From Bacillus sp. SJS (GTDB lineage: Bacteria; Bacillota; Bacilli; Bacillales; Bacillaceae), in assembly GCF_000732485.2 (NCBI RefSeq), contig NZ_JAQV02000016.1, positions 62,001 to 126,000 of the forward strand: a DNA stretch of 64,000 bases. The letters run 5' to 3'. The position numbers were made by a program, and so were the translations under genes. The notes under the pieces are model-generated. The model was not told where the DNA came from and searched no databases. It was given only the letters and a program-made list of their open reading frames with translations. The number at the start of each line of letters is the position of its first letter. Position 1 is the stretch's first letter. Shown piece after piece: positions 50,720-59,016 of the stretch.

Positions 50720-52186
50720 ATGCACGACAGATATGAGGATGACAGCCTGGCCCTTCATACGGACCTTTATCAAATAAATATGGCGGAAACTTACTGGGAA
50801 GACGGTGTTCATAATAACAAGGCTGTTTTTGAATTATTTTTCAGAAAACTGCCGTTTGGCAATGGATATGCAGTCTTTGCAGGACTTGAGAGGGTTATTC
50901 AGTATTTAAATGGATTTCGTTTCTCAGAAAGTGACTTGGAGTTTTTAAAGGAACTTGGGTACCAGGAAGATTTTCGGGCTTACCTGAAAGATATGCGATT
51001 TACCGGTTCCGTCCGTTCAATGGAAGAAGGAGAGCTTGTTTTCGGAGGCGAGCCGATGATTCGGATTGAAGCTCCGCTTGCCGAAGCTCAGCTCGTTGAA
51101 ACGGCTTTGCTGAATATCGTAAACTTCCAGACGCTGATTGCAACGAAGGCGTGCAGGATAAAGCAGGCTGTCGGTAATCAGACGGTGATGGAATTTGGTT
51201 CAAGACGGGCTCATGAACTGGATGCCGCTCTCTGGGGAACGCGGGCTGCCTTTATCGGCGGACTCGAAGCAACCTCCAACGTTCGGGCGGCGAAGCTATT
51301 CGGAATTCCTGCGGCCGGAACCCATGCCCATGCACTTGTTCAGGCATACCGTGACGAATATACAGCTTTCCATAAATACGCCCGCCGCCACAAGGACTGC
51401 GTCTTCTTAGTTGATACATACGATACGCTGAAGTCCGGTGTCCCTAATGCGATCAGAGTGGCACAGGAGCTTGGTGATAAAATTAATTTTGTCGGAATTC
51501 GCCTTGATAGCGGGGATATGGCGTACCTGTCTAAAAAAGCGAGAAAGATGCTGGATGATGCAGGATTTACAGAAACGCATATTATCGCATCCAATGATTT
51601 GGATGAAGACACGATTATGAATTTAAAGTCGCAGGGAGCCCGGATTGATACATGGGGAATTGGCACGAAGCTTATCACAGCCTATGATCAGCCGGCATTG
51701 GGTGCCGTATACAAGCTTGTCAGCATTGAAGGCAAAGATGGCGTTATGGAGGATACCATTAAAATCAGCGGGAATCCTGAAAAAGTCACAACGCCAGGCA
51801 TGAAACGCCTCTACAGAATTATCAATACGAATAACCATAAATCAGAAGGCGATTATATTGCGCTTGAAGAAGAAAACCCGAACGAAGAAGAGCGACTGAA
51901 AATGTTCCATCCGGTTCATACGTACATCAGTAAATTCGTGACGGATTTTGAAGCGCGTGATCTCCATAAAGATATATTCAAAGACGGAAAACTTATCTAT
52001 GATCTTCCATCAATTAAGGATATTCAAAGCAAGGTGAAAAGTAATCTTGAGGAGCTTTGGGATGAGTACAGAAGAAAGCTGAATCCTGAGGATTACCCGG
52101 TCGATCTCAGTGAAAAATGCTGGGAAAACAAAATGAGAAATATTCGCGAGGTTAAAGAGAAGGTTGAAAAAATAAGAAAAGGGTGA
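50720..52186 (+). CDS. pncB: Nicotinate phosphoribosyltransferase
   Basis: A 488-residue enzyme producing nicotinate mononucleotide from nicotinate and PRPP. Typical parts: LHTDLYQINMAETYWEDGVH, MEFGSRRAHELDAALWGTRA, the catalytic His region AGTHAHALVQAYRDEYTAF and the phosphate-binding RLDSGDMAYLSKKARKMLD. Length matches the Bacillus enzyme. It is 23 bp after pncA and 7 bp before nadD, clearly in one operon. Confidence 0.95.
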   Translation: MHDRYEDDSLALHTDLYQINMAETYWEDGVHNNKAVFELFFRKLPFGNGYAVFAGLERVIQYLNGFRFSESDLEFLKELGYQEDFRAYLKDMRFTGSVRSMEEGELVFGGEPMIRIEAPLAEAQLVETALLNIVNFQTLIATKACRIKQAVGNQTVMEFGSRRAHELDAALWGTRAAFIGGLEATSNVRAAKLFGIPAAGTHAHALVQAYRDEYTAFHKYARRHKDCVFLVDTYDTLKSGVPNAIRVAQELGDKINFVGIRLDSGDMAYLSKKARKMLDDAGFTETHIIASNDLDEDTIMNLKSQGARIDTWGIGTKLITAYDQPALGAVYKLVSIEGKDGVMEDTIKISGNPEKVTTPGMKRLYRIINTNNHKSEGDYIALEEENPNEEERLKMFHPVHTYISKFVTDFEARDLHKDIFKDGKLIYDLPSIKDIQSKVKSNLEELWDEYRRKLNPEDYPVDLSEKCWENKMRNIREVKEKVEKIRKG

Positions 52187-52193
52187 AAAGTGC

Positions 52194-52808
52194 ATGGCGA
52201 AAATCGGGATTTACGGCAGCTCGTTCGACCCGGTCACAAACGTTCATTTATGGACAGCAAGCACAGTAGCACATCGCTGCAAGCTGGACCGGGTCATTTT
52301 TCTTCCCTGCTCCAGCAAAAGAAAGGATAAGAGTCTGAACACCACCGATGAACACCGGATTGCCATGCTTGAGATGGCCCTGAAAAACAATGAAAAATTC
52401 ATCCTGGATGACTATGAAATGAATCAGGATAGCTGGAATGTTTACACGTATCATACGATGCAGCATTTTCATTCCCTTTTCCCCGGTGATGAAGTGTCAT
52501 TCATCATGGGTGCCGACCTCCTGGAAGACATTGCGGAGGGGAAATGGAAGTATTCTGACGAACTGATTGCGAATAATAAGTTTATCGTCATGGCCCGAAA
52601 TGGTATAGATATGTTAAAGACGATTTCCCGTTCGCCCCTGCTTCGCAATTATGATGATGGAACGAGGTTTCATTTAATTGATAAGGGACTTGCAATGGAA
52701 ATCAGCAGCACCTATATCCGGGAAGAGCTTGCAAAGGGCGGGGAGCCGCGCTATCTGCTTCCCGATGCGTGCTATGATTACGTGAAAAATCATGGTTTAT
52801 ATCAATAG
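52194..52808 (+). CDS. nadD: Nicotinate-nucleotide adenylyltransferase
   Basis: A 204-residue adenylyltransferase making nicotinate adenine dinucleotide. The N-terminal motif is [13 protein letters not shown], where the usual first His of HxGH is Thr (TxxH form), acceptable in this nucleotidyltransferase family; the C-terminal [10 protein letters not shown] (ISSTxIR) motif is intact. Because the organism probably has a second nadD in the yqeH-yqeK cluster, this may be an operon-specific paralogue. That is an inference. Confidence 0.88.
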   Translation: MAKIGIYGSSFDPVTNVHLWTASTVAHRCKLDRVIFLPCSSKRKDKSLNTTDEHRIAMLEMALKNNEKFILDDYEMNQDSWNVYTYHTMQHFHSLFPGDEVSFIMGADLLEDIAEGKWKYSDELIANNKFIVMARNGIDMLKTISRSPLLRNYDDGTRFHLIDKGLAMEISSTYIREELAKGGEPRYLLPDACYDYVKNHGLYQ

Positions 52809-52831
52809 CAATTTTTAAGGAGGACTATAAC

Positions 52832-53650
52832 GTGAGCATGCAAAAGCAGATTATGAAAGAGTTAAGTGTACAGCCTCAAATTGACCCGGCACAGGAAATC
52901 CGAAAACGCGTCGACTTTTTGAAGGAATACGTGAAAAAGACGAACACAAAAGGATTTGTGCTTGGGATCAGTCTTGGGCAGGACTCAACGCTTGCAGGCA
53001 AACTGAATCAAATGGCAGTAGAAGAGCTTCGCGAGGAAGGCTATGATGCCTCGTTCCTTGCCGTACGGCTGCCGTATAAAGTTCAGCATGACGAGCACGA
53101 TGCCAAGCTTGTCTTTGAATTTATGAAGCCGGACAAAATTGTAACTTACAACATCGCAGCTGCGGTGGACGGGTTTACGGAAACATACAACGAATCTGAT
53201 GAGGTGAAGCTCGCGGATTACCATAAAGGAAATGTAAAAGCACGAATCCGGATGACCGCGCAATATGCGTTTGGCGGACAGCACGGTTTGCTTGTAACGG
53301 GAACAGACCACGCCGCTGAAGCAGTAACAGGATTCTTTACAAAATACGGAGACGGCGGAGCGGATATCCTGCCGCTTACCGGGTTAACAAAAAGACAGGG
53401 AAAAGCCCTTCTAAAAGAGCTCGGCTGCCCGGAAAGCCTGTACATGAAAGCTCCAACTGCCGACCTGCTGGATGATAAGCCGCAGCAGGCAGATGAAACG
53501 GAGCTTGGAATTACGTATGATGAGCTGGATGATTACCTGGAAGGCAAGGAAGTATCAAGTGAAGTGGCTGAAAAGATTGAAAAGCGCTATATGATCACAG
53601 AGCATAAGCGTCAGCTGCCGGCTACGATGTTTGATGGCTGGTGGAAATAA
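52832..53650 (+). CDS. nadE: NH3-dependent NAD synthetase
   Basis: A 272-residue amidotransferase-type enzyme that converts nicotinate adenine dinucleotide to NAD using ammonia. The P-loop of the ATP pyrophosphatase fold reads [14 protein letters not shown], with Leu in place of the first Gly of the usual SGGxDS. Other parts are as expected: [35 protein letters not shown] and [20 protein letters not shown]. It starts with GTG after AAGGAGG and ends the operon before a strong terminator. Confidence 0.95.
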   Translation: MSMQKQIMKELSVQPQIDPAQEIRKRVDFLKEYVKKTNTKGFVLGISLGQDSTLAGKLNQMAVEELREEGYDASFLAVRLPYKVQHDEHDAKLVFEFMKPDKIVTYNIAAAVDGFTETYNESDEVKLADYHKGNVKARIRMTAQYAFGGQHGLLVTGTDHAAEAVTGFFTKYGDGGADILPLTGLTKRQGKALLKELGCPESLYMKAPTADLLDDKPQQADETELGITYDELDDYLEGKEVSSEVAEKIEKRYMITEHKRQLPATMFDGWWK

Positions 53651-53840
53651 TCGAAGAGGACCGGGGGTAACTCCGGTCTTTTTTTTGGGGGGATTTTATT
53701 TTTTTGTCCGCATACCAGCGGCTAATCCATACACCGATAATAGATAAGCCGAGAATGCCAGCCATTATTGATAAAAATACGGGGAGCCACGCGCAGAAAA
53801 ATAAGAACTCCTTTACATCTTCAACGAACTCTTTCTCCAT
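53622..53840 (-). CDS. Small single-pass membrane protein
   Basis: A 72-residue protein: acidic N-terminus [12 protein letters not shown], one membrane helix (about 13-41, [20 protein letters not shown]) and a basic, Ser-rich tail. It begins 3 bp after the stop of the DMT transporter gene and is probably translated from the same message. Its 3' end crosses the nadE terminator and overlaps the last 29 bp of nadE on the other strand. Unknown function, possibly a transporter accessory. Confidence 0.55.
   Translation of the reverse strand: MEKEFVEDVKEFLFFCAWLPVFLSIMAGILGLSIIGVWISRWYADKKIKSPQKKDRSYPRSSSIISTSHQTS
53659..53686 (+). terminator. Terminator of the NAD operon
   Basis: GACCGG (53659-53664) pairs with CCGGTC (53673-53678), then eight T. 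Confidence 0.88.
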
Positions 53841-53843
53841 TCC

Positions 53844-54737
53844 TTACGCAGATTCACTGATCGAAACTGCCGCTTTCTTTTTCCGGGTCGCCAGATAAAC
53901 CCCCGCTAAAATAACAAATAGTCCCCATATGGCATGAGAGCTGATTTTTTCCTGCAGCAGAAAGGCTCCCCACAGCAGGGCGGTAACAGGAATAAGGAAG
54001 GTAACCGAAACCGCAATTTCCGGACCGCCTTCTTTTGTAATGTAATAAAAAAGAAGCTGGGCAATCCCTGATCCGAAACAGCCAAGCCCGATAATGGCGA
54101 GTAAAACTGGTCCATTGGCGAGAGCCGAAAGTTCAATGGGCTGTGAGAAAAGCAGCCCAATCAGTCCAACCATTGCACCGACAATCAGCGAGACGGCCGT
54201 CGTAAACAGCACTCCGCTGTTCCCCAGATATTTTCTCGTCAGCTGAGCTGAGGTTCCATAGCACAGAGTTGCAATCAGCATCGTGCCGACCCCCGTGAAA
54301 TTTTCCTGAGCAAGCTTTACAACGTCAAAGTCGATGAAAATCAGGATACCGAGCAGTCCCATTAACAGTCCGATCCACTGTCTTGCAGCTAAAACAGCCG
54401 AGAAAAACAGGAGTCCGATCAGACCGGTCCATAATGGAGTGGTGGCGTTCAGAATGGAAGCGGAGCTGCTCGAAATGACCGTTTCGCTGAGCGCAATCAA
54501 TCCCCATGGAAGACCAGTGTTCAGTACGCCAATGGTCAGAAGCGGAATCCATGGAATACTCTGCGGAATTGTCTTTCTTTTTGCCAGCAGAATCGGCAGT
54601 AGCAGGACAGCCCCTGCTACACATCGTAAAAAGACCGTCCCCCACATGCCGGCAGGTCCGACCAGAACTTTAATAAAAACAAAGGAAAGCCCCCAAATAA
54701 GACTGAGGCCTCCAAGAGCAGCATATACACGAATCAT
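53844..54737 (-). CDS. EamA/DMT family transporter
   Basis: A 297-residue membrane protein with ten helices in two EamA repeats of five (about 1-145 and 150-285). The first begins VYAALGGLSLIWGLSFVFIK and the second has GTMLIATLCYGTSAQLTRKY, both typical. Members export amino acids, metabolites or drugs; the substrate is unknown. It overlaps the adaA stop by 4 bp (ATGA), an unusual coupling of DNA repair and transport. Confidence 0.9.
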   Translation of the reverse strand: MIRVYAALGGLSLIWGLSFVFIKVLVGPAGMWGTVFLRCVAGAVLLLPILLAKRKTIPQSIPWIPLLTIGVLNTGLPWGLIALSETVISSSSASILNATTPLWTGLIGLLFFSAVLAARQWIGLLMGLLGILIFIDFDVVKLAQENFTGVGTMLIATLCYGTSAQLTRKYLGNSGVLFTTAVSLIVGAMVGLIGLLFSQPIELSALANGPVLLAIIGLGCFGSGIAQLLFYYITKEGGPEIAVSVTFLIPVTALLWGAFLLQEKISSHAIWGLFVILAGVYLATRKKKAAVSISESA

Positions 54738-55282
54738 GTAAGCACCTTCTGTCTAAAATTGGATGGAGATTCACCGGTGAGCCTGTGAAACACTCTTGAA
54801 AAATGAGAAGGCTTTTTGAATCCGGCCATACGGGAGATTTCCGCAATCGAACAGGTCTCTTCTTTCATCAAGACTTGAGCAGCTGCGATACGGGTTTCCT
54901 CTAAATATTTGGCAGGTGATTTCCCTGCAAATTCTTTAAACGTTTTCTGAAAATAATAAGGGCTGATATAAAGAGAATCCGCTATTGTCTGAAGAGTCAG
55001 CTCCTCTTGGAATCTCTCTTCGATCAGTTTTTTTGCGTTTCGAATCAGATGCTCCTTTGGATCAGGAAGCACCTCCGCATCAGGCTGGCATCGCTTGCAG
55101 GGACGGTAGCCCTTATGGATGAAAAATTCCGCAGTTTCGTTCACATGAACATTTTGTCTCAAGGGGGTCCTTGAACGGCAAGAGGGCCTGCAGAATATGT
55201 TCGTTGTCTTCACTCCGTAGAAAAATTGCCCGTCAAAAGCAGTATTACAGGAAACAATGGCTTCCCATTCGAAGTCATGCAT
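54734..55282 (-). CDS. adaA: AdaA-type methylphosphotriester transferase and AraC regulator
   Basis: A 182-residue regulator. The N-terminal Ada zinc domain carries the four Cys of the methyl-acceptor site (TTNIFCRPSCRSR and GYRPCKRCQPDA); the C-terminal part is an AraC helix-turn-helix pair (LTLQTIADSLYISPYYFQKT and IAEISRMAGFKKPSHFSRVF). It accepts a methyl group from damaged DNA and activates the adaptive response. The usual adaB methyltransferase is not next to it; a DMT transporter is. The ATG at 55282 is preferred over the GTG at 55288 for spacing from GGAGGTGA. Confidence 0.92.
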   Translation of the reverse strand: MHDFEWEAIVSCNTAFDGQFFYGVKTTNIFCRPSCRSRTPLRQNVHVNETAEFFIHKGYRPCKRCQPDAEVLPDPKEHLIRNAKKLIEERFQEELTLQTIADSLYISPYYFQKTFKEFAGKSPAKYLEETRIAAAQVLMKEETCSIAEISRMAGFKKPSHFSRVFHRLTGESPSNFRQKVLT

Positions 55283-55454
55283 TGCCACTCACCTCCGTCT
55301 GAAATAAATTTTAACATATTTCAGCGAGGAGAAACGGGATGTGGAAAGGAACAGCAAAAATCCAAGAAGGTCAGGCATTTTTAGATGGATGATGCCTGAC
55401 ATTAGACTTGCTGGAATTTTCTTACGTAAATTCATTAGCTTAAAACCTCACCAA

Positions 55455-56705
55455 TTAAGCTACCCGGGGGATAAGAATAATAAATTCTGTCCCCTTATCC
55501 TTTTCACTGTTAACTTGTATTTTCCCTTGAAAAGAACGGACTATTTGAAAACTTACCATCATTCCTAATCCTGTTCCGCTTTCTTTTAAGGAATAAAACG
55601 GAGACCCGAGCCGCTCCATCTGGTTTTTTGTCATCCCGATACCCTCGTCCTTAATGGTAATCATAATATTCCCGTCTTCAGTAGAAGCACATGTAATCCA
55701 GACAATCCCGCCACCCGGCATAGACTCTATCGCATTTTTGAAAATATTAATCAGTGATTGGTTCAATTTTTGAGGATTGGCATAAATCCAGCAGTTCTCC
55801 TGAATATTCGTTTTAAATTCAACATTATAGTTTAGGGAGTAGCTTTGCATGATGCTGACCGCCCTCTGCAGCTGATTACCTGCGTTGATTCTCTGGCTGT
55901 GATTTACAGTTGGTTTACCGAAAGATAAAAAATCATCAATAATTTCATTTGCACGATCTAATTCTTCAATAGAAATTTGAAGGTATTCCTTTTTTTTGTT
56001 TGGCAATTCAGGGTCGTTTAGCAGCTGAAGGAAGCCTCTGGTTACTTGCATCGGATTTCTGATTTCATGAGCAAATACACTAGCCAGCTCACCTATCACC
56101 CGGAATTTTTCTGAGTTTTGCATGTCTGACCGCAGCTTCTGTATTTCTCTAATAGATTCATTTAACATCGTAAAGAACCATGTGATGGCTAATACAAAGA
56201 TTAGATGAATCATCTGTACTTTGAGATAGTCTATGGAAAATCCCTTTAACAATCCGAAAATGGAAATCCCTGTGAAAATATAGAAAAAAGATAGCCCTAC
56301 AGCCATTTTAACTCGTCCATCTTTATTCGAACGTGCAAAGGACTTTTGAAAATATAGTAGAACAGGCAGTGATAGGGATAAGACAATAACAGTCGTATAA
56401 AATCCTATACTAATTCCAAAATAAAGGCGATACAGGATGATAAGGGCTGACAGAAACACGCCTGGCCAAAACCCGCCGTATAATATTCCGAATAGCAGAG
56501 GGATAATCCTCAGATCCAAACGGGCATTTTGACCAAAACTCACTGGGAAGGACATGCATAACAGTATTGAAATACCCCACAAAACAGCCATGATGACCTT
56601 TCTGTTTTTATGGCTCTGTACCTTCTCCGTGACAAGAGTAAAATAAATGAAAATAGGTATGGAAATAAGTGTTAGCTGCAGCAAAAAATCCTTAATTATA
56701 TTCAT
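55455..56705 (-). CDS. KinB-like sensor histidine kinase
   Basis: A 416-residue membrane kinase. The input region (1-185) contains six membrane helices of the 5TM-5TMR type (LRIIPLLFGILYGGFWPGVF), followed by the phospho-acceptor domain (ELASVFAHEIRNPMQVTRGF) and ATPase domain (NIFKNAIESM, DEGIGM, GTGLGM). It resembles KinB, which feeds phosphate into the sporulation phosphorelay, and has no partner response regulator beside it. Its position next to spore-protein-like genes fits a sporulation role. Confidence 0.88.
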   Translation of the reverse strand: MNIIKDFLLQLTLISIPIFIYFTLVTEKVQSHKNRKVIMAVLWGISILLCMSFPVSFGQNARLDLRIIPLLFGILYGGFWPGVFLSALIILYRLYFGISIGFYTTVIVLSLSLPVLLYFQKSFARSNKDGRVKMAVGLSFFYIFTGISIFGLLKGFSIDYLKVQMIHLIFVLAITWFFTMLNESIREIQKLRSDMQNSEKFRVIGELASVFAHEIRNPMQVTRGFLQLLNDPELPNKKKEYLQISIEELDRANEIIDDFLSFGKPTVNHSQRINAGNQLQRAVSIMQSYSLNYNVEFKTNIQENCWIYANPQKLNQSLINIFKNAIESMPGGGIVWITCASTEDGNIMITIKDEGIGMTKNQMERLGSPFYSLKESGTGLGMMVSFQIVRSFQGKIQVNSEKDKGTEFIILIPRVA

Positions 56706-56877
56706 CTTGGCTACCTTCCCTATTCAGTTCTTTAGCTGAATTCTTAAAATACATTCCATTCAGCCTGTTTTCTTATAGAGAAAAAAAGGATTATAGTAGT
56801 TATTATACTTTAAAGTTATCAGAATTTGTCGACGATTAAATCTGACTTTCCATTTTCTTTTAATGCAAGTCCATTCA

Positions 56878-56904
56878 CACTACCCAGCCTCCATACATAT
56901 AGTA
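56878..56904 (+). promoter_or_regulatory. Candidate sigma-K promoter
   Basis: CATATAGTA (56896-56904) matches the sigma-K -10 consensus CATAnnnTA, with an AC-containing -35 region (CACAC ending at 56880) about 16 bp upstream. It lies 36 bp before the GTG of the first GerP-like gene. Confidence 0.5.
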
Positions 56905-56939
56905 AGGTAAATTGCAGGAGAGAAACGGAGGATTGGATT

Positions 56940-57182
56940 GTGCCAGTTTCCGTCGTTTTTAATCAGATTAACGTAGTAAGCATGGCGGCAAATTCCATTA
57001 TTTCTTCTGGACAGAATAGCCAGCCTGACTGGAATGCCCAGGGGAAATTTAATTCAGGGAACGGGAATTACGTAAATTCTTGCGCGATAGGGTGTACCAA
57101 CATCATCAATGATCAGGATTTATTCGATATGGCGATCTCGCAGCCGGAAAATATTAACCCGCAGCCTGTATCCCAAATATAG
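56940..57182 (+). CDS. GerP-like small spore protein 1
   Basis: An 80-residue protein starting with GTG after CGGAGG. Hydrophobic beta-rich N-terminus (PVSVVFNQINVVSMAANSII), then Ser/Asn-rich segments SSGQNSQPDWNAQGKFNSGN and IGCTNIINDQDLFDMAISQP. The pattern G-x-N-x-Q-x-D-W and a trailing DQDLFD recur in its neighbours. Such small Asn/Ser/Gly-rich proteins resemble GerPA/GerPF proteins that make spore coats permeable to germinants. Here the GFG block is degenerate (GNGNYV). First of a two-gene unit. Confidence 0.75.
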   Translation: MPVSVVFNQINVVSMAANSIISSGQNSQPDWNAQGKFNSGNGNYVNSCAIGCTNIINDQDLFDMAISQPENINPQPVSQI

Positions 57183-57191
57183 AAGAGAACT

Positions 57192-57443
57192 ATGAAAAAT
57201 TTAACCATTCAGTTTACCAATATAAATGTCTCTGCGCTGTCGACGAACTCTGGTGTTTTTACAGGAACCAATTCCCAATATGATTGGACCGTCAGCATGA
57301 AGAGCAATGCAGGATTCGGGAAGATCATTGGGGAAAATAACGTTTCAATTAACAACGTGAATATTGTGCATGATGACGATGTGATGGATTCCGATTTCAC
57401 TCAGAACCAGGAATCGAATGATCAGCCTGTCTATCAAAGTTAA
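57192..57443 (+). CDS. GerP-like small spore protein 2
   Basis: An 83-residue paralogue of the previous gene, 9 bp downstream. It reads KNLTIQFTNINVSALSTNSG followed by VFTGTNSQYDWTVSMKSNAG, then GFGKIIGENNVSINN and NIVHDDDVMDSDF. It shows the clearest form of the family pattern: N-S-G-V-F-x-G-x-N-x-Q-x-x-W, then GFG-x-I-x-G-x-N-N-x-x, then an acidic end. Confidence 0.78.
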   Translation: MKNLTIQFTNINVSALSTNSGVFTGTNSQYDWTVSMKSNAGFGKIIGENNVSINNVNIVHDDDVMDSDFTQNQESNDQPVYQS

Positions 57444-57482
57444 TCCAAAGGCCATCTTACCCGGATGGTTTTCCTTTGGATT
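57442..57482 (+). terminator. Strong hairpin after GerP-like gene 2
   Basis: AATCCAAAGG (57442-57451) pairs with CCTTTGGATT (57473-57482), with inner CCATC/GATGG pairing. The tail lacks a long T-run, so it may act as a processing or pausing structure rather than a classical terminator. Confidence 0.55.
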
Positions 57483-57568
57483 GAGGTCATACTTTAGCGT
57501 TGCGTCTTATATATATTTAATAAGAAAATCAATGGTCCGTGGACAAGCATGAGAAAGGGGCTCTTTCA

Positions 57569-57787
57569 ATGACAAAGATAGATTTTCAATCAGTGACAGT
57601 CAAGCTGATTCAAAATAGCTCTGGTTTGTTTTATGGAGAGAACCTGCAGTATAAATGGAAAAATAAATCGAGGGTATATGAAGGGTTTGGAAGAGTAAGC
57701 GGAAATTCCAATAAAATATTTAATAATATTACGTTGGATGAAACGCAGGAGAAGAAAGCAGAAGACTCTAATAAGAAACAGAACTAA
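57569..57787 (+). CDS. GerP-like small spore protein 3
   Basis: A 72-residue paralogue: MTKIDFQSVTVKLIQNSSGL, FYGENLQYKWKNKSRVYEGF, GRVSGNSNKIFNNITLDE, ending in a Lys/Glu-rich tail. It keeps all core positions of the family. The ATG at 57569 is chosen because AAGGGG lies 9 nt upstream; an earlier ATG at 57539 has none. CATACTTTA (57488-57496) upstream fits a sigma-K -10 but no -35 was found. Its stop overlaps that of the converging gene by 4 bp. Confidence 0.75.
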   Translation: MTKIDFQSVTVKLIQNSSGLFYGENLQYKWKNKSRVYEGFGRVSGNSNKIFNNITLDETQEKKAEDSNKKQN

Positions 57788-58047
57788 AGGGCCCGTTTTC
57801 CTTTGGTGACTTGCTGATACACTTTTTCTGGTGATTTTTTCAAATGATCGTGAAGGACAAGGTGTGTATTATGAAAGATTTCATTGTCATTGCCAGATAT
57901 GGTGCCGAAGCCGGAATGATGGCTGTCTAGCGATGAAGTCCAATTAATCTGCAGGTTTCTTCCTATGAATATACCTGCATTATCTGCAATTTCATGCACA
58001 TTCAAGTCTTTAAAATTGATTTCAGGGGAATGAAGGTTAATTCTCAT
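57784..58047 (-). CDS. GerP-like small spore protein 4 (opposite strand)
   Basis: An 87-residue paralogue on the minus strand: INLHSPEINFKDLNVHEIAD, NAGIFIGRNLQINWTSSLDS, HHSGFGTISGNDNEIFHNTH and a basic C-terminus VYQQVTKGKRAL. It is preceded by AGGGAGG and by a sigma-K-like -10 element. Being in inverted orientation relative to its sisters, it forms a tail-to-tail pair with gene 3. Confidence 0.75.
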   Translation of the reverse strand: MRINLHSPEINFKDLNVHEIADNAGIFIGRNLQINWTSSLDSHHSGFGTISGNDNEIFHNTHLVLHDHLKKSPEKVYQQVTKGKRAL

Positions 58048-58090
58048 ATTTCCTCCCTCAATACAAAATGTCAGTCCGCCAGGCTCATTT

Positions 58091-58099
58091 TATAATATG
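58091..58099 (-). promoter_or_regulatory. Candidate sigma-K -10 element, minus strand
   Basis: CATATTATA on the minus strand matches CATAnnnTA; GCAC about 17 bp upstream could be the -35 element. It is 44 bp before gene 4 of the GerP-like group. Confidence 0.45.
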
Positions 58100-58137
58100 A
58101 CGCAGCTGGGCGGAACGTGCAAAAGGGATGAAACGGA

Positions 58138-58785
58138 ATGGCATCGGATGAAAAGGCCTGGTTAGAACTTCTTCAGCGGATCGAGAAAAGATTGGAAGCG
58201 ATCGAGAAAACGGTTGAAAAAACTCAGAGCCATGTACATCAAACCTTTCATATTGAACACATTGAGACAATGAACATTCAGGAATTAACCTACCATTTAG
58301 AAAATGTAGATGTGAAGCAGCTGAGCGGGACGATGAATATAGGAAATACGTTTCCTTACTCCGCAAATACTGCCCGGCATGTCAAACCCGAAAATCAGTC
58401 TAAAGAAGAGATATATATTCGAATCAATGGAAAGAACATACCCTATCAAATCGGTAAACCGCAGAAGGAACTTCAGGAAGATGATAGAAAACCGCTTTCT
58501 GCGAACTTCACCATCGGAGACATTCATATTGGAGCCGTAGAGGATGCGTCTGCCGTTAGCTTCGGCAATAACTTTCCGACAGATTTTAAAAGCAGTAAAA
58601 AGCATAATCAGGGATTTGGCAACATCCTTGGCAATGGAAATGATATTCATGATATCCTTTCCCATCAGGAGGAAAGGGATGTTACAGAGGTCTTCAGCGA
58701 CAGTCCGGATCAGCCGCAGCCTGAATGGCTGAAATGGCTGAAGGAGCAAAAGAATGACGGGGAGGAAGAAGGGGAACCGGAATGA
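58138..58785 (+). CDS. GerPC-like protein with a GerP-like C-terminal motif
   Basis: A 215-residue protein. Residues 1-40 form a coiled-coil helix (WLELLQRIEKRLEAIEKTVE); residues 45-75 (MNIQELTYHLENVDVKQLSG followed by TMNIG) resemble GerPC. The C-terminal part (about 130-180) repeats the small-protein pattern: VEDASAVSFGNNFPTDFKSS, then HNQGFGNILGNGNDIHDI. It therefore combines a GerPC-like half with the motif shared by the four small neighbours. The end is acidic with WLKWLKEQKNDGEEEG. Role in spore permeability is inferred. Confidence 0.7.
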   Translation: MASDEKAWLELLQRIEKRLEAIEKTVEKTQSHVHQTFHIEHIETMNIQELTYHLENVDVKQLSGTMNIGNTFPYSANTARHVKPENQSKEEIYIRINGKNIPYQIGKPQKELQEDDRKPLSANFTIGDIHIGAVEDASAVSFGNNFPTDFKSSKKHNQGFGNILGNGNDIHDILSHQEERDVTEVFSDSPDQPQPEWLKWLKEQKNDGEEEGEPE

Positions 58786-58788
58786 AAT

Positions 58789-58832
58789 AAGGAGCTGCTG
58801 CTGAAAAAGATATTTCAGCAGCAGCTCCTTTT
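58789..58832 (+). terminator. Intrinsic terminator, perfect 18-bp stem
   Basis: AAGGAGCTGCTGCTGAAA (58789-58806) pairs fully with 58813-58830 around a 6-nt loop, followed by TTTTG. It ends the GerPC-like gene. Confidence 0.88.
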
Positions 58833-58972
58833 GAGGTGCCAGTCCCGCACTCTATTAGCGAAATAAAGCTCCGGCACGAGCTCTGCAAACCGTTGATGGG
58901 CAAGGGTTTGAGAGGAGATGTCTCTGTCCCGTTCTGCGGTGAAGCATCGCGTGACTGACCCCGCGGCTGCGC
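58833..58972. repeat. Probable dispersed intergenic element
   Basis: Non-coding block starting GAGGTGCCAGTCCCGCAC and ending GTGACTGACCCCG, with GCAAACCGTTGATGGGCAAG inside. The two ends are roughly complementary (GGTGCCAGTC/GACTGACCCC). I recall related elements in other Bacillus genomes; only one copy occurs in this window. Confidence 0.45.
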
Positions 58973-59016
58973 ATTTATCCACTCAAATTACGTACAAACC
59001 CAGCCTTTGAGACATT

